Origin: Hephaestia caeni
Lineage (GTDB): Bacteria; Pseudomonadota; Alphaproteobacteria; Sphingomonadales; Sphingomonadaceae
Reading direction: 5' to 3'
Assembly: GCF_003550065.1 (NCBI RefSeq)
Contig: NZ_QXDC01000003.1
Location: forward strand, 930,001-994,000
DNA length: 64,000 nucleotides
In this document: positions 35,806-45,269 of the stretch, in pieces
Layout: each line of letters starts with the position of its first letter
Position numbering within the stretch: position 1 is the first letter of the stretch
Program-made: the position numbers and the translations under genes
Notes under the pieces: model-generated
Databases searched by the model: none
The model's input: only the letters and a program-made list of their open reading frames with translations
Told to the model about the DNA's origin: nothing

Positions 35806-37671
35806 CTACAAACCGATTGCCGATGCGATCCAATAGGTCGCTCCAGAAGCGATGTAAGCGAGCACGAACAAATAGCCAACCATGAACGCGGGCCATTTCC
35901 AGCCGTTGGTCTCGCGCCGCGTGATCGCGATCGTCGAGATGCATTGCGGCGCGAACACGAACCACATCAGGAAGGCAAGCGCGGTCGGCAGCGTCCAGCG
36001 CTTGCGCAAATTCTCGATCATCGATTCCTGACCCGCAGGTGCGTCGGGATCGTCGATCGCGTAGACCGTGCCGATCGCCGCCACCGCCACTTCGCGCGCC
36101 GCCATCGCGGGGATCAGCGCCAGCGTGATGTCGCGGTTGAAGCCGATCGGTTCGAAGGCGGGGGTGATCGTGTTGGCGATCCGGCCCGCGACCGAATAAT
36201 TGACCTCGGAGATGTCGCTGCCCGCGGGCGGCTTGGGAAAGCTCAGCAGCGCCCACAGGATGATCGTCGAGAACAGAATGATCGTGCCCGCGCGCCGGAG
36301 GAAAATCCACGCGCGCTGATACAGGCCGATCAGCACGTCGCGCGCGCGCGGCCATTGGTATTTGGGCATCTCCATCATGAAGCCCGACGAGGCGCCCTTG
36401 GTTACCGTCCGCCGCAGCACGAGCGCGGCGAAGAACGCGCCGACGATCCCCATCATGTAGAGCGAGAACATGACGAGCCCCTGCAACCGCACGAACCCGA
36501 ATACGGGATTGTTGGGGATGAAGGTGCCGATGATCAGCGTATAGACCGGCAACCGCGCCGAACACGTCATCAGCGGCGCGATCAGGATCGTCGTCAGCCG
36601 GTCCTTCTCATCCTCGATCGAGCGCGTCGCCATGATCCCTGGCACCGCGCACGCGAACGACGACAGCAAGGGGATGAAGGCGCGTCCCGACAGCCCGACC
36701 GCGGCCATGATCCGATCCATCAGGAACGCCGCGCGGACCATATAGCCCGAGGCTTCGAGCAGCAGGATGAAGAAGAACAGGATCAGGATCTGCGGCAGGA
36801 ACACCACCACCGCGCCGACGCCCGCGATCACGCCGTCGGCGATCAGCGATCGCAGCACGCCGTCGGGCATGGTCGCGCGCACCGCATTGCCGAGGTCCGC
36901 GAAGCCGGCGTCGATCGCGTCGGCGGGGACGACCGCCCAGGTGAATACCGCCTGGAACATCAGGAACAGGATCGCGGTCAGCAGGATCAGCCCCGCGACC
37001 GGATGCAGCGCGATCGCATCGATCGCGTGCGTCCAGCGACGGACCGGTGTTTCGGATATGGTTCCCGCCAACGCGATCGCGCGCGCGCGGCGCTGGAGCG
37101 CGACGATATCGTCGGTGACACTGCCGTCGCCGGCAGCGAGCCGCACCGCCGTGCCGTGCCCGATCACCCCGGCGAGCGCCTGTTTGAGATCGTCGATCCC
37201 GCGCCGCCGCACCGCGACGGTCGGCACCACGGGAACGCCCAGTTCGCGTGCCAGCGCTTCTGGATCGAGCGTCAGTCCGTCGCGCGTCGCAAGGTCGATC
37301 ATGTTGAGCGCGACCACCACCGGCAGGCCGAGCGCGATCAATTGCAGCGCGAAGCGCAGATGGTTGTCGAGATTGGCGGCATCGACGACGACGATGATCG
37401 CGTCGGGCAGCCGCTCGCCGGCTTGTGCGCCGGTGATGACGTCGCGCGTCACGCGCTCGTCGGGCGACGACGGCTCGAGGCTGTACGCGCCGGGCAGGTC
37501 GAGCAGTTCGACCGGGCGGCCATCGTCGAGCGCCATCCGGCCCGCGTGGCGCTCGACCGTGACGCCGGGATAATTGCCTACCTTCTGCCGCGCGCCGGTG
37601 AGCGCGTTGAACAGGGCGCTTTTGCCGGAATTGGGATTTCCGACCAGCGCGACCAAAGGGGCCGGCGTCAT
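35806..37671 (-). CDS. feoB: Ferrous iron transporter FeoB
   Basis: A 621-aa Fe2+ permease with a cytosolic GTPase domain: G1 GNPNSGKS at about residues 11-18, switch [11 protein letters not shown]3 DLPGAYSL, and G4 NMID near residue 117. The two Gate motifs with conserved cysteines are [14 protein letters not shown] and [15 protein letters not shown], within about eight transmembrane helices. The start overlaps the feoA stop by one base (TGATG). No feoC follows. It is upstream of ssb. Confidence 0.95.
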   Translation of the reverse strand: MTPAPLVALVGNPNSGKSALFNALTGARQKVGNYPGVTVERHAGRMALDDGRPVELLDLPGAYSLEPSSPDERVTRDVITGAQAGERLPDAIIVVVDAANLDNHLRFALQLIALGLPVVVALNMIDLATRDGLTLDPEALARELGVPVVPTVAVRRRGIDDLKQALAGVIGHGTAVRLAAGDGSVTDDIVALQRRARAIALAGTISETPVRRWTHAIDAIALHPVAGLILLTAILFLMFQAVFTWAVVPADAIDAGFADLGNAVRATMPDGVLRSLIADGVIAGVGAVVVFLPQILILFFFILLLEASGYMVRAAFLMDRIMAAVGLSGRAFIPLLSSFACAVPGIMATRSIEDEKDRLTTILIAPLMTCSARLPVYTLIIGTFIPNNPVFGFVRLQGLVMFSLYMMGIVGAFFAALVLRRTVTKGASSGFMMEMPKYQWPRARDVLIGLYQRAWIFLRRAGTIILFSTIILWALLSFPKPPAGSDISEVNYSVAGRIANTITPAFEPIGFNRDITLALIPAMAAREVAVAAIGTVYAIDDPDAPAGQESMIENLRKRWTLPTALAFLMWFVFAPQCISTIAITRRETNGWKWPAFMVGYLFVLAYIASGATYWIASAIGL

Positions 37672-37937
37672 CAGGGGGTCGAGACGTGGATCGCGCCGGC
37701 GACCGCGCGCCGCAGCGCCACCGTCATCCGCCCGATCCGGCACGCGATCGGCCCACTGCCGAGCGTCGCGCGGTGGAGCACCTCGATCGCCACGCCCTCG
37801 TCAAAGCCGAGTTCGCGCAAGCGCCGCGCCTCGGGCACCGCGAGTTGCGCCCAGTCGATACCCGCCACGGTTGCCGGCTGGCGGCGCGGCAGCTTTTCGA
37901 GAGTCACCGAAATCATCACGCTGGTGGACATATCCAT
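37671..37937 (-). CDS. feoA: Ferrous iron transport protein FeoA
   Basis: An 88-aa SH3-like domain protein partnering FeoB. The FeoA core runs from LEKLPRRQPATVAG to GRMTVALRRAVAGAIHV, including LRELGFDEGVAIEVLHR. The ATG at 37937 is first; one at 37931 is possible. A Fur-like operator overlaps or immediately precedes the start, so iron repression is likely. It is transcribed with feoB. Confidence 0.9.
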   Translation of the reverse strand: MDMSTSVMISVTLEKLPRRQPATVAGIDWAQLAVPEARRLRELGFDEGVAIEVLHRATLGSGPIACRIGRMTVALRRAVAGAIHVSTP

Positions 37938-37939
37938 GC

Positions 37940-37958
37940 TGCGAGTGATTATCAATAA
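37940..37958 (-). promoter_or_regulatory. Fur-like box before feoA
   Basis: TGCGAGTGATTATCAATAA (plus strand) closely resembles the Fur 19-mer GATAATGATAATCATTATC in its TGATTATCA core. It lies 3 bp upstream of the first feoA ATG, where bound Fur would block transcription or initiation. Match is seen; Fur binding is inferred. Confidence 0.65.
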
Positions 37959-38007
37959 CGGCGGGCGAAGGAAAGCCCCCTGATTACGTCTCCGGTTGGG
38001 CGAATTG

Positions 38008-38670
38008 TCACACCACCGGATAGCGTAGCCGGCCGATGAAGCGCGACAGGCTCGGGCGGTGCTCGACGCGTTTGAGGAAGCCGGCCTTGGCCTTTTCGAA
38101 TCGCATGATTCCCTCAATCCGGCGGGCGAGGAAAGCGCGCGTATCGGCCCAGCCCTCGCTCTCGTCGTCGAGGAACACGGTGATCGTCGCGGCATAGATG
38201 CCGCCCAGCATCGCGCGTTTAGTGTAATGATTGTAATCGGTCGCCTTGTCGCCCGCGGCGCGCCACATGACATCGGCCGCGCGCCAACCGAGCTTGCCGG
38301 CGCGGATGACGTGCGGCGGCAGCGCGAGGATCGCGATCGCGCGGCGCAGCGATTCGCGATGGGGCGCGAGCAGCGCGAGCCGTGCCTCGACCAACGCGGT
38401 GATCTTGCCGCGGACGTTCATCACCGCCAGCCGTTCGGGCGGCACCGCGGCGAGCATCGCGCGGTCGACATGCGCGAACCAGGCGTCGATCATGTCAGAT
38501 GCGCCGCCGGCGAAGGCGAGCCGCGCGACATCGATATCGACGCCCGCACCGGTCGCCGCGGCGACGATCGCCTCGTCACCCCAGCCGTCGAACGCGGCAT
38601 TCCCGGCGATGTCGGATGCGAGGCCGTCGCGGATTTCGTCGAGCGTCGGATCGGGGGGAAGGCTGGTCAT
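38008..38670 (-). CDS. COQ9 family ubiquinone biosynthesis protein
   Basis: A 220-aa protein of the COQ9 family, a TetR-fold lipid-binding accessory of ubiquinone synthesis. Features are DPTLDEIRDGLASDIAGNAAFDGW at the N-terminus (long helix-rich) and the C-terminal WRAAGDKATDYNHYTKRAML, the conserved COQ9 signature. It precedes the Fur box and feoA on the same strand but is separated by a promoter-like gap of 70 bp. Found mainly in alphaproteobacteria and mitochondria. Confidence 0.9.
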   Translation of the reverse strand: MTSLPPDPTLDEIRDGLASDIAGNAAFDGWGDEAIVAAATGAGVDIDVARLAFAGGASDMIDAWFAHVDRAMLAAVPPERLAVMNVRGKITALVEARLALLAPHRESLRRAIAILALPPHVIRAGKLGWRAADVMWRAAGDKATDYNHYTKRAMLGGIYAATITVFLDDESEGWADTRAFLARRIEGIMRFEKAKAGFLKRVEHRPSLSRFIGRLRYPVV

Positions 38671-38731
38671 CGTGCGTCTCCTGTATGCCTTCTACCCGGT
38701 GGCCCGGCGCGAAGTCGAGCGGTGGGCGCCG

Positions 38732-39670
38732 CTATCCGCGCCGATCGTCGCGCTCGCAGCCCACCGGTGCGAGCTGGACCGGCACAGGCGACCGGCGCCG
38801 CACCAGCACCAGCGCGAGCCCGACCAGCAGGGCGCCGGCAAAATCGGGCGCACCCAGCACTTCGTCATAGGCGAACCAGCCGATCGCGCCCGAGACGACC
38901 GGCTGGGTCAGCAGCGCGATGCCGATGACGAGCGGCGGCAACTTGCCGAGCGCGTAGATCATCAACCCCTGCCCCACGACCTGGCTGAGCAGCGCGAGCG
39001 TGATTAGCGGCGTCCAATCGCCCGGCCAGATCCGCTCACCCAGCGTCAGTGCGAACAGCAGCAGCGGCACGGTGCTGACCAGCGACGACAGCGCGAGCGC
39101 AGGGAGCGGCGCGATCGTCGTGCTGACGCGCGCCATGATGATGAAATAACCCGCGTAGAGCACGCCCGCGAACATGCACAGCAGGTCGCCCGCGAAATTG
39201 TCGGGCGACAATTCGTAGCTTCGGCCCATCAGCAGCGCGCCGCCGGCAAGCGCCATCACCAACGCCAGCGCCTGCATCCGCGTCGGCCAGGCGCGCGCGA
39301 TCAGGAAACCGTAGAGGGGATAGATCAGCGTCGCCGAATTGCCGAACAGCGTGGCGTTGGCCATCGTCGTCTTGAGGATGCCGACATGCCATGCGCCGAG
39401 ATCGCCCGCGAAGAACAGCCCCGCGACCGCGAGCGGGAGCCAGATCGCGCGGTGCATGTCCCGCGGGCGCCAGCCGCTCGCGACCGCCCCTGCGAACAGC
39501 AAGGGCACCGCCAGCGACAGCCGCCAGAATCCCGCGGCGACCGGGCCGACATCGGCCAGCCGCACGAACCACGGGCCGAACGCGAGCGCGATATTGCCGA
39601 CTATCAGCGCGATGACGGGCATCAGGCTTGGCCGGTCGGTAGATTTTCTTGAAGCGGTCGCGTCGTGCAT
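38732..39670 (-). CDS. EamA/DMT-type transporter
   Basis: A 312-aa protein with ten hydrophobic helices in two EamA repeats, the first ending near residue 150 and the second from about 165. Characteristic pieces are GPWFVRLADVGPVAAGFWR in helix 1-2 and LLSQVVGQGLMIYALGKLPP. Such proteins export or import small metabolites; substrate unknown. It ends 62 bp before coq9, the same strand. It is divergent from the old yellow enzyme gene by 49 bp. Confidence 0.87.
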   Translation of the reverse strand: MHDATASRKSTDRPSLMPVIALIVGNIALAFGPWFVRLADVGPVAAGFWRLSLAVPLLFAGAVASGWRPRDMHRAIWLPLAVAGLFFAGDLGAWHVGILKTTMANATLFGNSATLIYPLYGFLIARAWPTRMQALALVMALAGGALLMGRSYELSPDNFAGDLLCMFAGVLYAGYFIIMARVSTTIAPLPALALSSLVSTVPLLLFALTLGERIWPGDWTPLITLALLSQVVGQGLMIYALGKLPPLVIGIALLTQPVVSGAIGWFAYDEVLGAPDFAGALLVGLALVLVRRRSPVPVQLAPVGCERDDRRG

Positions 39671-39719
39671 GACGCCTCCCAGCGCCTATCTCAGGCGGCT
39701 AGTAGCAAAAGGAAACCCG

Positions 39720-40811
39720 ATGCCAAGCCTCTTTGATCCGGTGCAGCTCGGCGCGATCACCGCCCCCAACCGCATCCTGATGGCGCCGCTGACGCGCGGC
39801 CGCGCGACCCGCGATCATGTGCCGACGCCGATCATGGCCGATTATTATGCCCAGCGCGCGAGCGCGGGGCTGATCATTTCGGAAGCGACCGGGATCAGCC
39901 GCGAAGGGCTCGGCTGGCCCTATGCGCCCGGGCTGTGGAGCGACGAACAGGCCGAACACTGGGCGCCGATCACGCGTGCGGTCCACGATGCGGGCGGCCG
40001 GATTTTCGCGCAGCTCTGGCATATGGGGCGGATCGTCCACCCCGATTTTCTCGATGGCGACAAGCCGGTCTCGTCATCGGCGACGACCGCGCCGGGCGAA
40101 GGCCATACCTATGCCGGCAAGCAGGCCTATGCCGAGGCGCGCCCGCTCGACGTCGCGGAAATCCCGCGGCTGCTCGACGATTATGCGCGGGCGACCGAAA
40201 ACGCGCTCGCCGCGGGGTTCGACGGTGTCCAGCTCCACGCTGCGAACGGCTATCTGATCGACCAGTTCCTGCGCGACGGCGCCAATTTCCGCACCGATCG
40301 CTATGGCGGCAGCCCAGAGAACCGCTTTCGCCTGCTGATCGAGGTGGTCGAACGGATCGCCGCCATCGCCGGGGCGAACCGCACTGCGGTGCGCTTCTCT
40401 CCCAATGGTGATTCGCAGGGCGTGCAGGATAGCGATCCCGAAGCGGTGTTCGTCCCCGCCGCCAGGGCGCTCGACGAGATCGGGATCGCCTTTCTCGAGC
40501 TGCGCGAACTCGGCCCCGAGGGTACGTTCGGCCGGTCGCGGCAGCCCAAGGTATCGCCCGCGGTGCGCCAGGTCTTTGCGCGCCCGCTCGTGCTCAATCA
40601 GCAATTCGGGGCCGAGAGCGCGCAGGCCGCGCTCGATTCGGGCGTCGCCGATGCGATCGCGTTCGGCCGCCCGTTCCTTGCCAACCCCGATCTGCCCAAA
40701 CGCTTCCGCCACGGCGCCGCGCTCAACCCCGACGTGATGGCGACATGGTACGGCCGTGGGGCCGAAGGCTATACCGACTATCCGGCGCTGGAGGCCGTCA
40801 CGGCGGCGTAA
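39720..40811 (+). CDS. Old yellow enzyme family NADH:flavin oxidoreductase
   Basis: A 363-aa FMN-dependent ene-reductase of the NemA/XenB type. The TIM barrel has LFDPVQLGAITAPNRILMAP at the N-terminus, HMGRIVHPDF, and the signature HAANGYLIDQFLRDGANFRT with the H-x2-N substrate pair. The ATG at 39720 has AAAGGA upstream with 6-nt spacing. It probably reduces activated alkenes, quinones or nitro compounds; natural substrate unknown. It converges with ribH; a repeat remnant lies between them. Confidence 0.93.
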   Translation: MPSLFDPVQLGAITAPNRILMAPLTRGRATRDHVPTPIMADYYAQRASAGLIISEATGISREGLGWPYAPGLWSDEQAEHWAPITRAVHDAGGRIFAQLWHMGRIVHPDFLDGDKPVSSSATTAPGEGHTYAGKQAYAEARPLDVAEIPRLLDDYARATENALAAGFDGVQLHAANGYLIDQFLRDGANFRTDRYGGSPENRFRLLIEVVERIAAIAGANRTAVRFSPNGDSQGVQDSDPEAVFVPAARALDEIGIAFLELRELGPEGTFGRSRQPKVSPAVRQVFARPLVLNQQFGAESAQAALDSGVADAIAFGRPFLANPDLPKRFRHGAALNPDVMATWYGRGAEGYTDYPALEAVTAA

Positions 40812-40843
40812 AGGGCGCTCTTCTGCCCGTGTCGGGCCTCAGA

Positions 40844-40895
40844 GGCTGTTTGAGAAATTGCGGAAGGGCGTTTCCGCAGCGCGCCGAAAAGGCGC
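40844..40895. repeat. Palindromic repeat remnant lacking the central arms
   Basis: It starts GGCTGTTTGAGAAATTGCGG, the end motif of copy B in reverse, with hairpin TGCGGAA-GGGCG-TTTCCGCA. A second hairpin GCGCC-GAAAA-GGCGC follows. These correspond to the two outer hairpins of copy B joined without the 34-bp palindrome. It occupies the OYE-ribH convergent gap. Confidence 0.7.
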
Positions 40896-40909
40896 ACTCA
40901 AAAAGACCC

Positions 40910-41329
40910 TCAGCCGAACCGGTCGCGCAGCGCGAGCATCGCGAGCGCTGCCTTGGCCGCCTCGCCGCCCTTGTCCTTCTCGTCGGGCCGGGCGCGCGTG
41001 AGCGCCTGCGCTTCGTTCTCGACCGTGAGGATGCCGTTGCCGATCGCCAGGCCGTCCATCGTCAGCGCCATCAATCCGCGCGCGCTCTCGCCCGCGACGA
41101 TCTCGAAATGATAGGTTTCGCCGCGGATCACGACGCCGATGGCGACATAGGCGTCGTAACGGCCGCTCTCGCTCGCGAGTGCGACCGCGCCGGGGATTTC
41201 GAGCGCGCCGGGCACCGTCACCGTCTCGTGGATATGGCCGGCCGCGTCGATCGCGGCGCGTGCGCCGGCGAGCAGCAGGTCGTTGAGATGCTCGTAGAAG
41301 CGCGCTTCGACGATGAGAATGTTGGCCAT
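40910..41329 (-). CDS. ribH: 6,7-dimethyl-8-ribityllumazine synthase
   Basis: Condenses DHBP with 5-amino-6-ribitylaminouracil. The 139-aa product has [14 protein letters not shown], the phosphate loop with [14 protein letters not shown], and catalytic His in [15 protein letters not shown]. It is the last gene of ribD-ribE-ribBX-ribH, 18 bp after ribBX. The nusB gene that often follows is not here. Confidence 0.95.
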   Translation of the reverse strand: MANILIVEARFYEHLNDLLLAGARAAIDAAGHIHETVTVPGALEIPGAVALASESGRYDAYVAIGVVIRGETYHFEIVAGESARGLMALTMDGLAIGNGILTVENEAQALTRARPDEKDKGGEAAKAALAMLALRDRFG

Positions 41330-41347
41330 GTCTGTTTCCCGTAAAGG

Positions 41348-42487
41348 TCAGCTTTCGGTGATCGGCCGTTCGCCGACGATCGACAGCCCATAGCCGTCGA
41401 GGCCGACCAGCGTGTGGTGCGAGTTGGTGAGCAGCACCATTTCCTCGATGCCGAGCCCGGTCAGGATCTGAGCGCCGACGCCGTAATCGCGCAGCTCGTC
41501 CATATCGGCGGGCTCGAGCTTGCCCGCCTTGGCCTGCACCGCGCGGGTGAAGACGTCGCCGCGATGGCTGGCGAGCAGCACCACCACGCCTGCGCCTTCC
41601 TCGCCGATGATCTCCATCGATCGGCGCAGCATGTCGCCGCGCTCGCCGCCCTCGCCGAACATGTCGGTGAAGGGCGACAGAACGTGCATCCGCACCAGCG
41701 TCGGCGTCGCGGGATCGACCTTGCCCTTCACCAGCGCGATCTGATCGGTGCCTTCGGCCTTGTTGAAGAAGCTGATCGCGTTCCATTCGCCGCCCCAGCG
41801 GCTGGTGAAGCGCGTCTCGGCGCGGCGCTCGACGAGATGGTCGTGGCGGCGGCGATAGGCGATCAGATCGCGGATCGTGCCGATCTTGAGCGCGTGGCGC
41901 TGCGCGATCGGGACCAGATCGTCGAGCCGCGCCATCGTGCCGTCCTCGTTCATGATCTCGCAGATCACGCCCGAGGGATTGAGCCCCGCGAGCCGCGCGA
42001 CATCGACCGCGGCCTCGGTATGCCCGGCGCGCACCAGCACCCCGCCCTCGCGCGCGACCAGCGGGAAGACGTGGCCCGGCGTCACGATCTCATCGGGGCC
42101 GTTGGCCGAATCGATCGCGACCGCGACGGTGCGCGCGCGATCGGCCGCCGAAATCCCGGTGGTGACGCCCTCGCGCGCCTCGATCGAGACGGTGAAGGCG
42201 GTCTCGTGCCGGGTCCCGTTCTTGCGGCTCATCAGGTCGAGCCCGAGCCTGTCGACGCGGGCCTTGGTGAGCGCGAGGCAGATCAGCCCGCGCCCGTGCA
42301 TCGCCATGAAGTTGATCGCGTCGGGGGTCGCCATCTGCGCGGGGATGACGAGATCGCCCTCGTTCTCGCGATCCTCGTCGTCGACGAGGATGAACATGCG
42401 GCCGTTCTTCGCCTCGTCGATGATCTCTTCGGGGCTGGAGAGGAAGGCGTGGCGCAGATGCGCGAGCGTGGGGTTAGGATTGGCCAC
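41348..42487 (-). CDS. ribB: 3,4-dihydroxy-2-butanone 4-phosphate synthase with degenerate GTP cyclohydrolase II-like domain (RibBX type)
   Basis: A 379-aa fusion. Residues 1-210 are DHBP synthase: [18 protein letters not shown] (metal-binding acidic loop), [10 protein letters not shown] and [17 protein letters not shown]. Residues 215-379 resemble GTP cyclohydrolase II in position and fold, but the zinc cysteines (usual CxxxxxxCxxxCxC-type block) are absent; the region reads [18 protein letters not shown]. Therefore only the first activity is expected. Similar fusions are known as RibBX. The start is GTG at 42487, with 14-bp overlap to ribE. A true ribA must be elsewhere. Confidence 0.92.
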   Translation of the reverse strand: MANPNPTLAHLRHAFLSSPEEIIDEAKNGRMFILVDDEDRENEGDLVIPAQMATPDAINFMAMHGRGLICLALTKARVDRLGLDLMSRKNGTRHETAFTVSIEAREGVTTGISAADRARTVAVAIDSANGPDEIVTPGHVFPLVAREGGVLVRAGHTEAAVDVARLAGLNPSGVICEIMNEDGTMARLDDLVPIAQRHALKIGTIRDLIAYRRRHDHLVERRAETRFTSRWGGEWNAISFFNKAEGTDQIALVKGKVDPATPTLVRMHVLSPFTDMFGEGGERGDMLRRSMEIIGEEGAGVVVLLASHRGDVFTRAVQAKAGKLEPADMDELRDYGVGAQILTGLGIEEMVLLTNSHHTLVGLDGYGLSIVGERPITES

Positions 42488-43082
42488 GGTAATGCTCCAT
42501 GCGTTGCAGGTAGCGGGCGAGCACGTCGATCTCGATATTGACCGGCCGGCCGGGCACGAGCGTGCCCAGCGTCGTCACCGCCTGCGTGTGCGGGATGATG
42601 TTGATCGTGAAACGGGTGCCGTCGCGTTCGTCCGTGACCTCGTTGACCGTCAGCGATACGCCGTCGAGCGTGATCGAGCCCTTGGCGGCGACGAACGGGG
42701 CAAGTGCGTGCGGTAGGCGGATCGTGACGCGTTTCGAATCGCCCTCGTCCTGCACCTCGATCACCTCCGCGACGCCGTCGACATGGCCGGTGACGATATG
42801 CCCGCCCATTTCGTCGCCCAGCTTCATCGCGCGTTCGAGGTTGAGCGCGGCGCCCTCGATCCACTGGCCCGCGGCGGTGCGCGACACGGTTTCGCCTGAC
42901 ACGTCGACCGCGAACCAGCCGGGCGCCTTGTCGATCACGGTAAGGCACACGCCCGAGCACGCGATCGAGGCGCCGAGATCGATGCCTGCGGTATCGTAGT
43001 GCGTCGCGATGACGGCGCGCAGGTCGCCGCGGTGCTCGATCGCGGTGATCGTGCCGATATCGGTGATGATTCCCGTAAACAC
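42474..43082 (-). CDS. ribE: Riboflavin synthase alpha subunit
   Basis: A 202-aa enzyme built of two homologous barrels: residues 1-97 ([19 protein letters not shown]) and 98-200 ([26 protein letters not shown]). The internal duplication is the family hallmark. Start is GTG directly after the ribD TGA with no gap (TGAGTG). Its end overlaps ribBX by 14 bp. Confidence 0.95.
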   Translation of the reverse strand: MFTGIITDIGTITAIEHRGDLRAVIATHYDTAGIDLGASIACSGVCLTVIDKAPGWFAVDVSGETVSRTAAGQWIEGAALNLERAMKLGDEMGGHIVTGHVDGVAEVIEVQDEGDSKRVTIRLPHALAPFVAAKGSITLDGVSLTVNEVTDERDGTRFTINIIPHTQAVTTLGTLVPGRPVNIEIDVLARYLQRMEHYRGQS

Positions 43083-44084
43083 TCAGGCCTCCCTGGCGCG
43101 CTCGTAGACCTCGAGCCGGTCGCTGCCAAGCTGGCGTGCGTCGGTCTGTTGCCAGCGGCCGTGCGCCTCGGCGAGCGCGCCGAGCCCGATATCGCCCAGC
43201 GCGGGCAGGCCTCCCCCGATCAGGATCGGCGCGCGATAGAGCAGCAGCCGATCGACCAGATCGGCGGCGAGAAAGGCGCTTGCCGCACCCGCGCCGCCTT
43301 CGACCAGCACGTGATCGACGCCGGCGAGCGTGGCGATGTCATGAGGCGATCGAATCTTATGCCATCCATTGCCCTCCGCGCTTCCGTGGGGGTGACGCCT
43401 GGAGAGCAACAGGCGTCGGGGTGCCCGGTCCTCGAGCCCCGCCAGCCGCACGTCGAGCGTCGGCGTGTCGGCTTGCCACGTCCCGCGCCCCACCAGGATC
43501 GCCTCGTGCCGTGCGCGTTCGAGATGCGCGTGCGCGCGCGCCTCGGCGCCGGTGATCCAGCGGCTTTCGCCCGAGGCCAGCGCGATACACCCGTCGAGCG
43601 AAGTGGCGAGCTTGAGTGTCACCTGCGGTCGGCCCAGCGCCTGCCGCGTCAGGAATCCGGCCATCGCCGTGCGCGCTTCCGCCGCCAGCATGTCTTGCGC
43701 AACGGCGATCCCCGCGGCTTCCAACCGCGCGATACCGGCGCCGTGCGTGCGCGGATCGGGATCGCCGCGCGCGATCGCCACGCGCGCCACACCGGCCTCG
43801 ATCAACAGCGACGAACAGGCCGGCCCTCGGGCGCTTTCATGCGCGCACGGTTCGAGCGTGACATAGACGGTCGCGCCGCGTGCCTCCTCGCCGGCCTGCG
43901 CCAGCGCCATCGCCTCGGCATGGGGCCGGCCGCCGGGTTGCGTCCAGCCACGCCCGACCACACGGCCCCGGTTCACGATCACGCAGCCGACATTGGGGTT
44001 GGGCGCGGTGCGTCCACGGCCGCGCGCGGCGAGAGCCAGCGCCGCGCCCATCCAGCGCGCGGCGTCCGGGTTCAGAGGCCCCAT
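43083..44084 (-). CDS. ribD: Bifunctional riboflavin deaminase/reductase RibD
   Basis: A 333-aa bifunctional enzyme. The deaminase domain has zinc motifs RPHAEAMAL (HAE) and TLEPCAHESARGPACSSLL near residue 80. The reductase domain starts about residue 145 (RPQVTLKLATSLDGCIALA) and contains the NADPH site near LVEGGAGAASAFLAADLVD. It heads the riboflavin operon but begins 13 bp inside the upstream small membrane gene, so that gene and probably tonB could be co-transcribed. Confidence 0.94.
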   Translation of the reverse strand: MGPLNPDAARWMGAALALAARGRGRTAPNPNVGCVIVNRGRVVGRGWTQPGGRPHAEAMALAQAGEEARGATVYVTLEPCAHESARGPACSSLLIEAGVARVAIARGDPDPRTHGAGIARLEAAGIAVAQDMLAAEARTAMAGFLTRQALGRPQVTLKLATSLDGCIALASGESRWITGAEARAHAHLERARHEAILVGRGTWQADTPTLDVRLAGLEDRAPRRLLLSRRHPHGSAEGNGWHKIRSPHDIATLAGVDHVLVEGGAGAASAFLAADLVDRLLLYRAPILIGGGLPALGDIGLGALAEAHGRWQQTDARQLGSDRLEVYERAREA

Positions 44085-44419
44085 GCGTCAAGCTGGTTGT
44101 CGAGCCGCTGGAATTCGGCCTGGCGCTTCTTCTGCGCGGCCTCGATCTCGGCCATCCGCTTCGCCTTGATCTTCATGTCGATCTTCTGCTGCGCGAGGAT
44201 TTCGGCCTCGCTGCGATCGGCGCGCCATTGCTCGACATAGATGATGTTGCGTTTGTAGGGCGTCGGGATGTGCGAATCGTGGAAGAAACCCGCGACGATC
44301 AGCCCCGTCACCGCGATCGCGAGGAAGCCGAACAGCAATTGATGCGGATGGCGCTGCCCCAGGAATACCCGCAGATCGCGATACGCCCGCAGCGGCGACA
44401 TGAACCGAAGAATTTTCAC
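44072..44419 (-). CDS. Small membrane protein with coiled-coil tail (unknown)
   Basis: A 115-aa protein with one TM helix at about residues 28-45 (QLLFGFLAIAVTGLIVAGFF), then a stretch with YKRNIIYVEQWRADRSEAE and a charged, Gln/Lys/Glu-rich helix (AKRMAEIEAAQKKRQAEFQR) likely to coil. It begins with GTG at 44419; an in-frame ATG at 44401 is an alternative. It overlaps the ribD start by 13 bp and follows tonB by 53 bp. I recognise it as a recurring sphingomonad hypothetical, with no known function. Confidence 0.7.
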   Translation of the reverse strand: MKILRFMSPLRAYRDLRVFLGQRHPHQLLFGFLAIAVTGLIVAGFFHDSHIPTPYKRNIIYVEQWRADRSEAEILAQQKIDMKIKAKRMAEIEAAQKKRQAEFQRLDNQLDAWGL

Positions 44420-44472
44420 AGAACGCTAGATAGGCCCCCGGCGCCGGTCGTGCCAGCCCCGGGGGATGGGGC

Positions 44473-45132
44473 TCAATCGCTCATCACGAAGCGCACCGAT
44501 TTGGTGATCCAGCTTTCCTGCGGCACCCCGCCACGCGTTGCCGGCTTGAACCGCCAATGGCCCAGCGCCTGGCGCCGCGTCGCCTCGTAAAAGGCGTCGC
44601 TCGTCGCCGAGACGCGCTCGACGCGCTTCACGCGGCCATCGGTGCCGATCAACACCTTGATCACGACATTGCCCTCGCGATTCGCGCGCCGCTCGGCCGA
44701 GGGGTAGGGGGGCTGGAGCGCGGCGGCGTAGCGCGGATCGGTTTGCGCCGGGATCAGCGGGGGCAGCGGCGGCGGTGGCGGATCGACCGTGACCGGATCG
44801 GTGCCGGTGCCGGTCAGGGTTCCCGTCGAGGGGCCGATATCGATCACCAGCGGGCCGGGATCGGGGCGCGTCACCTCGACCTCGACATGGCGCGGCACGG
44901 TGATGCGTTCGGGTATCGGATCGGCGTTCGCGCGCGGTTCGGGGGTCGGGATCGGCTCGGGCGGTGGCGGCTCCTTGACGGGGTAGAGGATGAAGGGGCC
45001 GTGGGCCGCGATCTTTTCGACAATGGGCGCCGAAAAGACCAGCGCGCCCATCACGGCGCCGTTGATCGCGATCGCCAGGGCGATGCTGACAGGGTTGAGC
45101 CGGTGGGGGCTCGCATAGCGGTCCGCATACAT
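44473..45132 (-). CDS. tonB: Energy transducer TonB family protein
   Basis: A 219-aa protein: N-terminal TM helix at about 17-36 (IALAIAINGAVMGALVFSAP), a Pro-rich periplasmic spacer (PPPPEPIPTPEPRA and DPPPPPLPPLIP), and a C-terminal TonB domain with YPSAERRANREGNVVIKVLI and QALGHWRFKPATRGG. The C-terminus fits a typical transducer to TonB-dependent receptors. A Zur-like operator lies 61 bp upstream of the start, suggesting zinc-responsive control. ExbB/ExbD genes are not adjacent. Confidence 0.9.
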   Translation of the reverse strand: MYADRYASPHRLNPVSIALAIAINGAVMGALVFSAPIVEKIAAHGPFILYPVKEPPPPEPIPTPEPRANADPIPERITVPRHVEVEVTRPDPGPLVIDIGPSTGTLTGTGTDPVTVDPPPPPLPPLIPAQTDPRYAAALQPPYPSAERRANREGNVVIKVLIGTDGRVKRVERVSATSDAFYEATRRQALGHWRFKPATRGGVPQESWITKSVRFVMSD

Positions 45133-45192
45133 CTGCCTCTCCTTCGTATCATCTCCTTCGGGTCGGCGCGCTTCCTGGGCGTCTGCCGGATT

Positions 45193-45215
45193 GAAATGTT
45201 ACAACATAACGTTAC
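45193..45215 (-). promoter_or_regulatory. Zur-like operator upstream of tonB
   Basis: The plus-strand 23-mer begins GAAATGTTAC and ends ACATAACGTTAC. Against the E. coli Zur consensus (GAAATGTTATA...TATAACATTTC) it matches at 18 of 22 fixed positions. It is AT-rich in a GC-rich gap of 137 bp between tonB and gltX, 61 bp upstream of the tonB start. Zur binding is inferred. Confidence 0.65.
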
Positions 45216-45269
45216 GAAGCGGAAGCCTTTGATTCGAGTGAGGGTCGCTTGCGACCGGGCGCGCGGACT

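Noticed and set aside
35593..37983. A 796-aa plus-strand open frame
   Set aside because: Antisense shadow of ssb-feoB-feoA; charged low-complexity translation and no recognisable domain.
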